Source: an uncultured Carboxylicivirga sp. (lineage in GTDB: Bacteria > Bacteroidota > Bacteroidia > Bacteroidales > Marinilabiliaceae). Taken from it: 64,000 bases of DNA. The stretch lies in NCBI RefSeq assembly GCF_963674565.1, contig NZ_OY771430.1, forward strand, positions 3,472,001-3,536,000, written 5' to 3'. Each line of letters begins with the position of its first letter. The stretch's first letter is position 1. Below the pieces are notes generated by a model. That model saw only the letters and a list, made by a program, of their open reading frames with translations. It did no database searches and was not told the origin of the DNA. The position numbers were made by a program, and so were the translations under genes. Positions 1-9,000 of this stretch are shown piece after piece.

Positions 1-942
1 TTGGGTAGTTGCTTTGCCAATAACATAGGTTCTTATTTCACTGAAACAGGTTTTAATGCTCTTGTTAATCCATTTGGTGTTTTATACAATCCTTTTTCAA
101 TTTCCGAATCCATTAATCGCTTAATAAGTAATGAAAAATATGAACCTTCTGATTTAATATCACATAATGATCAATGGCAAAGCTTTGATTTTCACAGTCA
201 GTTTAACAACATAAATAAAGAACAATGTTTGCAAAACATTAATAATTCGCTAAAAAAGGGAACCGAAGTACTCCTCCATGCAGACTATCTGTTTCTCACT
301 TTTGGCACAGCATGGATTTATCAACTAAAGGATTCTGAAAAAGTGGTATCTAATTGTCATAAATTTCCGGCATCTCATTTTAGCAGATCTCTTCTTTCAG
401 TAGAACAAATCACGGAGGTATACAGTCAATTAATAAAGCAGCTAAAAACAATCAATCCTAACCTTACCATTATACTAACAGTCAGTCCAGTACGCCATTG
501 GAAGGACGGTGCTCATGGCAATCAGATCAGCAAAGCAACCTTACTCTTAGCAATAGAAGAGCTTTGTTCAAGATTTGATCATTTGTATTATTTTCCAGCC
601 TATGAAATCCTGTTAGACGATCTTCGTGACTATCGTTTCTTCGATAGTGATATGCTGCATCCTTCGAAGGAAGCCATTCGTTATATCCGCTCAAAATTTA
701 TCACTTCATGGATAGATAATAATGGCCTTGAATTCATCGGGCAAATGGAAAAGATAAAAAAAGCATTAAGTCATAAACCATTTGATCCGGCTTCGGCACA
801 ACATCAAAAATTTATCCAACAACAAATTACAGGATTAGAACAGATTCAAAAAAAATTCAATAATGTTACTTTAACCTACTTTATCGAAGTATTCTACAAC
901 CAATTAAATAAAACGGTCAAATCACATAAAAAAAGTAGATAA
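1..942 (+). CDS. GSCFA domain protein (5' truncated)
   Basis: The visible 313 residues begin inside the family-defining GSCFA motif, which normally follows about 25-35 residues of leader, so the true start lies before the window and the TTG at position 1 is not a start. GSCFA proteins are a mostly bacterial family related to SGNH/GDSL esterases. The block around residues 159-180 (TVSPVRHWKDG) and a late HPS motif near residue 222 fit that fold. The substrate is unknown. No signal peptide can be judged because the N-terminus is missing. The gene lies upstream of the glycogen operon in the same direction, with 163 bases between them, so it is probably a separate unit. Family assignment is firm; function is not. 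Confidence 0.85.
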   Translation: MGSCFANNIGSYFTETGFNALVNPFGVLYNPFSISESINRLISNEKYEPSDLISHNDQWQSFDFHSQFNNINKEQCLQNINNSLKKGTEVLLHADYLFLTFGTAWIYQLKDSEKVVSNCHKFPASHFSRSLLSVEQITEVYSQLIKQLKTINPNLTIILTVSPVRHWKDGAHGNQISKATLLLAIEELCSRFDHLYYFPAYEILLDDLRDYRFFDSDMLHPSKEAIRYIRSKFITSWIDNNGLEFIGQMEKIKKALSHKPFDPASAQHQKFIQQQITGLEQIQKKFNNVTLTYFIEVFYNQLNKTVKSHKKSR

Positions 943-998
943 TTATATACTTTCTTATTGATCAATTGAATTTTTTTTACAAAATTGCAGCAAGGGAG

Positions 999-1030
999 TT
1001 GACAATTAGAATCTTCTCACTTTACATTTA
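999..1030 (+). promoter_or_regulatory. Candidate promoter of the glycogen operon
   Basis: A TTG at 999-1001 is followed after 21 bases by TACATTTA (1023-1030), one base from the Bacteroidetes -7 consensus TAnnTTTG. The spacing is in the usual range, and transcription would start about 70 bases before the debranching enzyme. The same bases also read as TTGACA-17-TTACAT, an E. coli-like sigma-70 pattern, so the assignment is tentative. Confidence 0.35.
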
Positions 1031-1105
1031 CCCTTAAACTCATCCTGTTTCCAATTTGAAAAAGTCTGCACTTAGGTGATGGGTTTATACTTAATTTCTT
1101 AGCAT

Positions 1106-3034
1106 ATGAGTATTGAACATTTGGATAAAAGCCAGTTGGTGAATCTGGAGTATTCTCTTTTTAAAGAAATTCTACGGACCAACAGAGCAGGTGCCTATTC
1201 AAGCAGCTCAATCATTGGCTGCAACACCCGCAAATATCATGGATTGCTGGTGGCTCCTATCGAACAGCTCGATAATGAACGACATGTTTTGTTATCCTCC
1301 TTAGATGTTAGTATTATTCAAAGAAATAAAGTATTTAACCTGGGTATTCATAAATATCAGGGTAGTCATTACGAACCTAAAGGACATAAATATATTCGTG
1401 ACTATACAACATTTCCAATTCCAAAAACATCTTATCGGGTTGGGGGTGTCGTAATGTCTCAGGAAGTAATTCTTTCTGAAAAAGAGTCGCAAGTACTGCT
1501 TCGTTATACATTAGAAGAAGCCCATTCTCCAACCACATTGCGCTTAACCCCTTTTCTGGCTTTCAGAAACATCCATGACCTGACTCATGAGAACATGTAT
1601 GCCAATACCAAATACAAAGTGGAAGATAGTGGTATTAGCATAGCTTTATACGATGGATTTCCTCCCATCTATATGCAACTTAATAAAAGTAACGACTATG
1701 TTCCCAACCCCGATTGGTTTCGCAACATTGAATATGTAAAAGAACAACACAGAGGTTACAATTATTCAGAAGACTTATATGTACCTGGTTACTTTGAGGT
1801 TGAAATAAAAAAAGGAGAAAGTATTGTTTTTGCAGGAGGAACGGTTGAAGCAAAACCTGTATCTTTAAAAGGAAAATTCACCCGTGAACTCAATAAAAGG
1901 GTACCTCGAAGCAGTTTGCAAAATAATCTGCTAAATGCAGCTCAGCAATTTATTATCCGCAATCATAAAGAAACTAAACTGATAGCTGGCTACCATTGGT
2001 ATGGAACCCGCTTACGTGACACATTGGTTTCATTGCCTGGATTAACCGTTTTTCAAAAAGATAAAACTGACTTTTCAAAAATTCTAAAAACTGCCGTTGA
2101 ACAAATTAAAAAAGAATACCTCTCAGGCAGTGATTTTATTGTAAAAGACATTGACGTTCCCTTATGGTTATTCTGGACTTTTGAAATGTGCATCGAATAT
2201 TGTAAGGTAGACAATATTTGGGATGAATTTGGTGATGTCATGAAAGACATTCTAAACAGGTACAAAGAAACTAATCATGAAAAATTCAGATTAGTTGACG
2301 GATTGATTTACGCCAAAGTTGAAAACATACCTCTTACCTGGATGGATGCAATTGTTGATAATAAACCGGTAACCCCGAGGTATGGAATGCCAGTTGAAGT
2401 AAACGCTCTCTGGTATAATGCAATAAAGTTTTCAATTGAATTAGCAAAACAAAATAACGAAACTGAATTTGTATCGGCATGGGAACCATTTGCTGAACAA
2501 GTTAAAAACTCGTTTAATAAATATTATTGGATAGAAGAACTGGAGTATCTTGCTGACTGTAATGATGGTGAAAAAATGAATACAAGCATCAGACCTAATC
2601 AGCTGATAGCAGCAGCACTCCCTTATTCTCCACTAAGTACTGATCAGAAAAAATCGGTTGTTGACATTATAAAAAAAGAATTAGTAACGCAAAAAGGAAT
2701 TCGCAGCCTTTCTCCACAAGACCCACATTATAAGGGGGTAATGGAAGGAACCGTTGCCCAGCGTGATTTAGCACTTCATCAGGGAACTGCTTTCCCATGG
2801 TTGGTTTCATTTTTTGCCGATGCTTATCTATCGCTTCACAAACAAGGAGGTGTCTACTTTATAAAGCGGATACTTGAAGACTATGAGAAAGAATTGGGGG
2901 AACACTGTTTAGGGACCATCTCCGAAGCGTATAACGGCAACCCACCACACACAGCTAAAGGTGCTGTGTCGATGGCATGGAATGTTGCTGGTATTTTAAG
3001 AGTCATTAAATCGATTGAACCATACTCACTTTAA
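1106..3034 (+). CDS. Glycogen debranching enzyme, GH133-type
   Basis: This is an amylo-alpha-1,6-glucosidase-type enzyme of the GDE_C (GH133) family. It has an N-terminal bacterial/archaeal GDE domain (residues about 15-220) followed by an (alpha/alpha)6 catalytic domain. Recognisable family blocks are GYHWYGTRLRDTLVSLPGL near residue 295, LTWMDAIVDNKPVTPRYG followed by EVNALWYNA near residues 412-440, and NPPHTAKGAVSMAWNVAGIL near the end. The length, 642 residues, is normal for bacterial members. There is no signal peptide, so it acts in the cytoplasm and removes alpha-1,6 branches from glycogen. It is the first gene of a tight operon, and the next gene's ATG lies 13 bases after its stop. 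In other Bacteroidetes the same trio of debranching enzyme, GT4 and GH57 is also clustered. Confidence 0.93.
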   Translation: MSIEHLDKSQLVNLEYSLFKEILRTNRAGAYSSSSIIGCNTRKYHGLLVAPIEQLDNERHVLLSSLDVSIIQRNKVFNLGIHKYQGSHYEPKGHKYIRDYTTFPIPKTSYRVGGVVMSQEVILSEKESQVLLRYTLEEAHSPTTLRLTPFLAFRNIHDLTHENMYANTKYKVEDSGISIALYDGFPPIYMQLNKSNDYVPNPDWFRNIEYVKEQHRGYNYSEDLYVPGYFEVEIKKGESIVFAGGTVEAKPVSLKGKFTRELNKRVPRSSLQNNLLNAAQQFIIRNHKETKLIAGYHWYGTRLRDTLVSLPGLTVFQKDKTDFSKILKTAVEQIKKEYLSGSDFIVKDIDVPLWLFWTFEMCIEYCKVDNIWDEFGDVMKDILNRYKETNHEKFRLVDGLIYAKVENIPLTWMDAIVDNKPVTPRYGMPVEVNALWYNAIKFSIELAKQNNETEFVSAWEPFAEQVKNSFNKYYWIEELEYLADCNDGEKMNTSIRPNQLIAAALPYSPLSTDQKKSVVDIIKKELVTQKGIRSLSPQDPHYKGVMEGTVAQRDLALHQGTAFPWLVSFFADAYLSLHKQGGVYFIKRILEDYEKELGEHCLGTISEAYNGNPPHTAKGAVSMAWNVAGILRVIKSIEPYSL

Positions 3035-3047
3035 TAAACCTAAGTCT

Positions 3048-4334
3048 ATGAGAGTACTTATGTTTGGATGGGAATTCCCTCCCCATATTTCGGGAGGATT
3101 AGGTACAGCCTGCTACGGGCTTACCAAGGGAATTGCCCATATCCCCGATTTGGATGTAATTTTTGTCGTTCCAAAAGCGTTTGGAGATGAAGATCAATCA
3201 ACCATGCAACTGGTTGGGGCTAATAAAGTTCCAATCAAACATCGAAAACTGAATGTCAGTGAATTTTCTAAGACCCTGGATTATATTGAAGTAAGTTCTA
3301 AATTGGTTCCTTATGTCGATCCGGATGAATTCTGGAAATTGCAGAGTTATGAAGTGAGTACTATGCATAAATTCGTTCAGACTGACGAATCTGGTCTTGT
3401 TCAGTTTACCGGCACCTATGGTCCAAACCTTCTGAAAGAGATTGCTGATTATGCCATCATTGCTAATTTAATAGCTCAGGATCATGAGTTTGATATAATA
3501 CATGCTCACGACTGGCTTACTTACCCGGCTGGTATTGCAGCAAAAGAGGCTACCGGAAAACCATTGGTTGTACATGTTCATGCCACCGATTTTGACAGAA
3601 GTGGAGGAAGTGTTAACCCAACCGTTTACGAAATAGAAAAACGTGGAATGGAAGCTGCTGATAAAGTAATAACAGTTAGCAACCTAACCCGAAATATTGT
3701 AATTGAAAAATACGGCATACCCGAAGATAAAGTGGTTACAGTCTACAATGCTGTTGAACCAAATCAAAAGGATATTCCAGCCCCTTTCCAGAAGAAAGTT
3801 GGTGAAAAAATCGTAACCTTTTTAGGTAGAATCACAATGCAGAAAGGCCCTGAGTACTTTATTGAAGTAGCCAACGCTGTTCTGAAAAGAGTTGACAATG
3901 TACGATTTGTGATGGCAGGAAGTGGCGACATGATGGAAAAAATGATTCGAAGAGCTGCCAGTCTGAACATTACTGATAAATTCCATTTTACAGGGTTTTT
4001 AAAAGGAGATGATGTTTTTCACATGCTTCGAATGAGCGATTTATACGTTATGCCATCCGTTTCCGAACCTTTTGGCATCTCTCCTCTTGAAGCGATGCAA
4101 AGCTCTGTTCCTGTGCTGATCTCTCATCAGTCAGGAGTAGCTGAAATATTAACTTATGCTATTAAAACCAATTTTTGGGATATAGAAGCCATGGCCGACG
4201 CCATCCATGGAATTGTAAGCTACCCCGCACTTTCCAAGATGTTTATCAAACACGGAAAGGAAGAGGTTGACTCATTAAAATGGGAAAACTCAGCCAGAAA
4301 AGTGAAATTAGTTTACGACAGTGTTTTACCCTAA
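3048..4334 (+). CDS. GT4-family glycosyltransferase of the glycogen cluster
   Basis: The protein is a GT-B fold glycosyltransferase of 428 residues. The ATG at 3048 is preferred over an in-frame TTG at 3015 because 3015 lies inside the debranching gene, and the family starts with MRVLMFGWEFPPHISGG. That N-terminal glycine-rich loop resembles the ADP/UDP-glucose-binding loop of starch synthases. HAHDWLTYPAGI (near residue 160), GRITMQKGPEYF (near 262) and an E-x7-E block in EPFGISPLEAMQ (near 342) are classic GT4/GT5 elements. It most likely transfers glucose from a nucleotide sugar to a glucan or maltosyl acceptor in the cytoplasm. Whether it is a glycogen synthase, a maltose-1-phosphate synthase or something else cannot be told from sequence. 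Confidence 0.85.
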   Translation: MRVLMFGWEFPPHISGGLGTACYGLTKGIAHIPDLDVIFVVPKAFGDEDQSTMQLVGANKVPIKHRKLNVSEFSKTLDYIEVSSKLVPYVDPDEFWKLQSYEVSTMHKFVQTDESGLVQFTGTYGPNLLKEIADYAIIANLIAQDHEFDIIHAHDWLTYPAGIAAKEATGKPLVVHVHATDFDRSGGSVNPTVYEIEKRGMEAADKVITVSNLTRNIVIEKYGIPEDKVVTVYNAVEPNQKDIPAPFQKKVGEKIVTFLGRITMQKGPEYFIEVANAVLKRVDNVRFVMAGSGDMMEKMIRRAASLNITDKFHFTGFLKGDDVFHMLRMSDLYVMPSVSEPFGISPLEAMQSSVPVLISHQSGVAEILTYAIKTNFWDIEAMADAIHGIVSYPALSKMFIKHGKEEVDSLKWENSARKVKLVYDSVLP

Positions 4335-4349
4335 AGAAAACCACAGACT

Positions 4350-5648
4350 ATGAGAAATATTTGCTTTTATTTTCAGGTACATCAACCATTCAGATTCAGA
4401 AGATACCGTTTTTTTGATATTGGCCAGGACCATTATTACTATGATGATTATACCAACGAATCGGTATTAGACAAGGTAAAAAACAAGTGCTATTTACCAA
4501 CTAACGAACTATTATTAAAGCTCTTAAAAAAGCACAAAGGTAAATTTAAAATTGCCTTTTCAATTTCAGGTGTGGCATTGGATCAGTTTAGACTTTATGC
4601 ACCCGAAGTAATCGAAAGCTTTAAAGAATTGGTAGACACCGGTGATGTTGAATTACTGGCTGAAACATATTCTCATTCTTTGGTCGCTTTAAAAGACGAG
4701 AAGGAATTTAAGCGTCAGGTAAAACAACACGCCCAAACTGTAAAAGAACTTTTTGGCTACAAACCTAAAGTATTTCGAAACACTGAATTGATCTACTCTG
4801 ATGAAATAGGTCAAATGGTAAAATCATTAGGGTACGAAGGCATGTTAACCGAAGGAGCCAAACACATATTAGGCTGGAAAAGTCCTAACTTCCTTTATTG
4901 TAACGCCATCGATCCTAAATTAAAAGTATTACTTAAGAACTTTGTTTTAAGCGACGATATAGCATTCCGGTTCGGTAACAAAGGGTGGTGCGAATGGCCA
5001 TTAACAACTCAAAAATACGTTGACTGGATTGCACAGCTTGATAAGAATGAAGAAATCATTAACCTGTTTATGGATTACGAAACCTTTGGAGAACACCAAT
5101 GGAAGGAAACAGGAATTTTTGAATTCTTGGAAGATTTACCAGATAAGGTCATCAAACATAAAAAGCTTCAATTTGTTACCCCTTCAGAAGCGATTGAAAA
5201 GTTACAACCGGTTTCTGCTGTGCATGTGCCACATCCAATTAGCTGGGCTGATGAAGAACGTGATTTAACCGCATGGCTGGGTAATGAAATGCAACATGAA
5301 GCTTTTGATAAACTATATGCTCTTTTGCCAAAAATCAATCAATGCGAAGACGAAAAGATATTGAAAGACTGGCAGTACCTGCAGGTAAGTGACCATTTTT
5401 ATTACATGAGTACAAAATTCTTTTCTGACGGAGAAGTGCATGCATATTTTAATCCTTATGAAACACCTTATGAAGCATTTATAAACTATATGAATGTGTT
5501 AAGTGATTTCACGCTTCGATTAAATGCTGCCATTCCAGAATCGAACATCGAACAGGAATTAGCAAACCTGTCGCGTATAATCGAAAAGAAAGACAAAAAA
5601 ATAAAACAACTGGAAAAACAATTAAAAACTACAACTAATAAAATTTAA
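4350..5648 (+). CDS. GH57 family alpha-amylase / glucanotransferase-like protein
   Basis: The 432-residue protein begins with the GH57 signature around FQVHQPFR (residues 8-15). FRNTELIYSDE supplies the candidate nucleophile E146, and FMDYETFGEHQ supplies the candidate acid D242. GH57 enzymes are retaining alpha-amylases, 4-alpha-glucanotransferases or branching enzymes; this subgroup is normally annotated as alpha-amylase. There is no signal peptide, so it should work on intracellular glycogen. The last 35 residues are a highly charged predicted coiled coil (ELANLSRIIEKKDKKIKQLE), which may mediate oligomerisation. The gene sits 15 bases after the GT4 gene in the same operon. Family is confident; the exact bond specificity is not. 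Confidence 0.9.
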   Translation: MRNICFYFQVHQPFRFRRYRFFDIGQDHYYYDDYTNESVLDKVKNKCYLPTNELLLKLLKKHKGKFKIAFSISGVALDQFRLYAPEVIESFKELVDTGDVELLAETYSHSLVALKDEKEFKRQVKQHAQTVKELFGYKPKVFRNTELIYSDEIGQMVKSLGYEGMLTEGAKHILGWKSPNFLYCNAIDPKLKVLLKNFVLSDDIAFRFGNKGWCEWPLTTQKYVDWIAQLDKNEEIINLFMDYETFGEHQWKETGIFEFLEDLPDKVIKHKKLQFVTPSEAIEKLQPVSAVHVPHPISWADEERDLTAWLGNEMQHEAFDKLYALLPKINQCEDEKILKDWQYLQVSDHFYYMSTKFFSDGEVHAYFNPYETPYEAFINYMNVLSDFTLRLNAAIPESNIEQELANLSRIIEKKDKKIKQLEKQLKTTTNKI

Positions 5649-5712
5649 AACAACAATCCTCGATTATAGTAACACACAGGCAACTTGACTTAATAACCTT
5701 AAACTTTATATC

Positions 5713-6018
5713 ATGAGTATTAAGAAACAGTACCTAAAAAGTCGGCCTGAATGTAAAGTGACCTTTAAATTAGGCAAATTAAACAATGTTGATTCCGTAA
5801 ACATTGTTGGCAGTTTCAACAATTGGAGTCCTACTGAAACAAGTATGGAGAAACTGAAGAACGGATCTTTTTCTCAAACCTGTTACTTAGAAGCAGGTGT
5901 TGATATTCAATTTCGTTATTTGATTGATAATATGACGTGGATGACCGAAGAGGAAGCTGACGATTTTGTCGAGACAGGAATGGGCGACAACCAGCTGAAT
6001 GCGGTTATCAAACTGTGA
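5713..6018 (+). CDS. Free-standing glycogen-binding domain (CBM48-like)
   Basis: A 101-residue protein made almost entirely of one isoamylase early-set / AMPK-beta-type carbohydrate-binding module. The diagnostic VNIVGSFNNWSP stretch is at about residues 30-41, and a FRYLIDNMTWM strand at about 73-83 carries aromatic residues that could contact glucan. No catalytic domain, signal peptide or membrane segment is present. It is encoded 41 bases before the synthase-phosphorylase fusion. I infer that it acts as a small non-catalytic targeting subunit for the enzymes of this operon, as AMPK-beta domains do in eukaryotes. That role is not demonstrated by the sequence. Confidence 0.85.
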   Translation: MSIKKQYLKSRPECKVTFKLGKLNNVDSVNIVGSFNNWSPTETSMEKLKNGSFSQTCYLEAGVDIQFRYLIDNMTWMTEEEADDFVETGMGDNQLNAVIKL

Positions 6019-6059
6019 AGAAAGAGTGACCTATTGGTCGGAAAACAAAAAACAGAGGT

Positions 6060-9000
6060 ATGATTAGTAGCTTTTTAAAGCCCGACTATATTTTTGAAAC
6101 AAGTTGGGAAGTGTGCAATAAAATGGGCGGCATACATACGGTATTAGCCACCAAAGCACAAACGTTGGTGCAGGAGTTTCAGGACAAAGTCATTTATATT
6201 GGTCCTGATGTTTGGAGGGGTACACCTACCAACCCTGAATTTTTAGAGGAAAACAGCCTTTTTCCGGATTGGAAAGATGAGCTACAACAGGCAGGAATTA
6301 CAGTTAGAATAGGGAGATGGAATATTGTTGGAAGACCAATAGTAGTTTTAGTTGACTTCACCTCTTTCATGCAAATGAAAGATGATATACTGGCAAAGTA
6401 TTGGGAATGGTTTGCTGTTGACAGTATTAGTGGACAATGGGATTACATTGAATCAGTCTTATTCGGATATGCTTCAGGCAAAGTAATTGAAAGTTTCTAC
6501 CGTTACTTCCTGATTATGAACGACAAGGTAATTGCTCATTATCACGAGTGGATGACCGGATCTGGTGCATTATATCTGAATAAAGCTTTGCCTCAGGTTG
6601 GTACAATTTTCACAACTCATGCAACTGTTGTAGGAAGATCACTTGCAGGCAATGGATATGCGTTCTACGATAGTCTAACCGAATTTGACGGTGATACAAA
6701 AGCGCAGGATTTGCATATTGTGGCAAAACACTCAATGGAAAAGAAAACAGCGGTTAATGTCGATTGTTTTACTACAGTTTCTGATATTACAGCCAGGGAA
6801 TGTAAACAGTTTCTGACTCGCGAAGTAAACGTTGTTACTCCCAATGGTTTTGAAGAAGATTTCGTTCCGAAAGGAGAAGCTTTTGATCAGAAAAGAACGA
6901 TTGCTCGTAATAAACTGAAAGAGGTTGCAGAAGCTCTGTTGGGTTATGAACTATCTGCAGATGCCATGTTTATAGCTAATAGCGGCCGCTATGAGTTTAA
7001 GAACAAAGGTATTGATGTATTCATGGATACACTTCAGAAGCTGAACGAACCTCAGGCATTGGATCGTGAAGTAGTTGCTTTTGTGTTGATTCCAGCAAAC
7101 ACCTATGGTCCTCGAAAAGACTTAATTGAGAAATTGGAAAGCAAGGACAAAAACCATTTACTTGACAATCCTTTTTTAACCCATGGACTGAACGATCTGG
7201 GTTATGACCCTATCATCAATAAAATACAGGACACTCACCTTAATAATGAACAGGGAGATAAGGTTAAGCTGATATTTGTTCCTTCATATCTCAAAGGTGA
7301 TGATGGTATTTTCAATATGCCATACTACGATCTTTTGATAGGGATGGATTTAACCGTTTTTCCTTCTTATTACGAACCTTGGGGATATACTCCGGTTGAA
7401 AGTCTTGCATTTCAGATCCCAACCATTACTACTGACCTTGCCGGATTTGGATTATACGCAAGTAAATTATCAAAAAGTATTACCGAAGGTGTTGCTGTTC
7501 TTCATCGTGATGATTCAAACCATTACGAAATTGTGAATGCCACTGCAGAAGTAATTAAGCAATATGCAAAACTAGGTAGTGATGAAGTTGCAGTAAGCAG
7601 AAGCAAAGCGAATGACATAGCAGATTCGGTTGCTTGGGATGCATTAATAAAGCATTACTACAATGCTTTTGACATTGCATTAAAAGCTGTTGAGAGTAGA
7701 AAAGATTCGATTAGTCCACTTCAAAAAGATGCAAGAATCAGAACTAAACCTCAACCATCATCTCAGCCAAAGTGGAAAAAGATTATCGTTAAGTCTAAAC
7801 TGCCTGAGTCTCTTGCTCCTCTTCAGGAGTTAAGTCACAACTTATGGTGGTCGTGGAATTATCAGGCAACAGAACTTTACGAAGAAATTGATGGTGAGCT
7901 TTGGGTTGAAGTCAAGAAAAATCCGATGCTGCTGCTTGAAAAAGTACCATATGACAGACTAAGTACTTTAGCAAAAGATGAGCAGTATGTTAAAAAAGTA
8001 AGTAAGGTATACTCCATGTTTAAAAATTATATGGAAAGACCTTATTGCGGAAGTCCATCTATTTCGTACTTCAGTATGGAATATGGAATCAATGACATCC
8101 TGAAAATTTATTCTGGTGGATTGGGTGTTTTAGCCGGAGATTACCTGAAAGAAGCAAGTGATTGTGCTGTAAATATGGTAGCTGTTGGTTTATTATATAG
8201 GTATGGATATTTTAAACAAGCCCTATCTCTAAGTGGTGAGCAGATGGCACTTTATGATGCTCAGGAATTTTCCAGCCTGCCTTTAGACGAAGTTCGAAAA
8301 AGTGATGGTTCATTAGTAGAGGTTGCCCTTAATATGCCTGGTCGTACTGTTTATGCCAAGGTATGGAAGGCAATGGTTGGCCGTATCCCTTTATATTTAC
8401 TGGATACAGACGTTGCTAAAAACAATCAGCAGGACAAAGACATCACTCATAGCCTGTATGGAGGTGATTGGGAAAACCGCCTAAAACAAGAGATATTATT
8501 GGGCATGGGCGGAATGCGCATGTTAAATGAACTTGGTATTAATAATCAGGTTTACCACTGTAACGAAGGTCACGCTGCTCTTATCAACATTCAGCGAATG
8601 ATTGATTTAATTGAAAGTAAGTTCACTTACAATGAAGCAATGGAGCTGGTTCGTGCCTCATCATTGTTTACTACCCATACGCCTGTGCCTGCAGGACACG
8701 ATAAATTTGATGAGGATCTGTTACGTGTGTATATGCGTCACATCCCTGAAAAACTTAATGTTTCGTGGGATGATTTCATGGATCTGGGACGAGAAAACCC
8801 TGGTGATAAAGGTGAGAAATTCAGCATGAGTAACCTGGCTGCCAAAACATCTCAGGAGATGAATGGCGTTAGCTGGTTGCATGGTGAAGTATCTAAAGAT
8901 ATGTTCCAAAATCTGTGGAAAGGATTTTACCCACAGGAACTTCATATTGGATATGTAACCAATGGAGTGCATTACGGAACATGGACTGCCAAAGATATGA

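Noticed and set aside
999..1030. Classical sigma-70 promoter TTGACA-17-TTACAT
   Set aside because: Primary sigma factors of Bacteroidetes use a different code; the same bases are kept instead as a low-confidence TTG/TAnnTTTG-like site.
3015..3047. TTG start for the GT4 glycosyltransferase
   Set aside because: It lies inside the debranching gene; the ATG at 3048 begins the family-typical MRVLMFGWEF.
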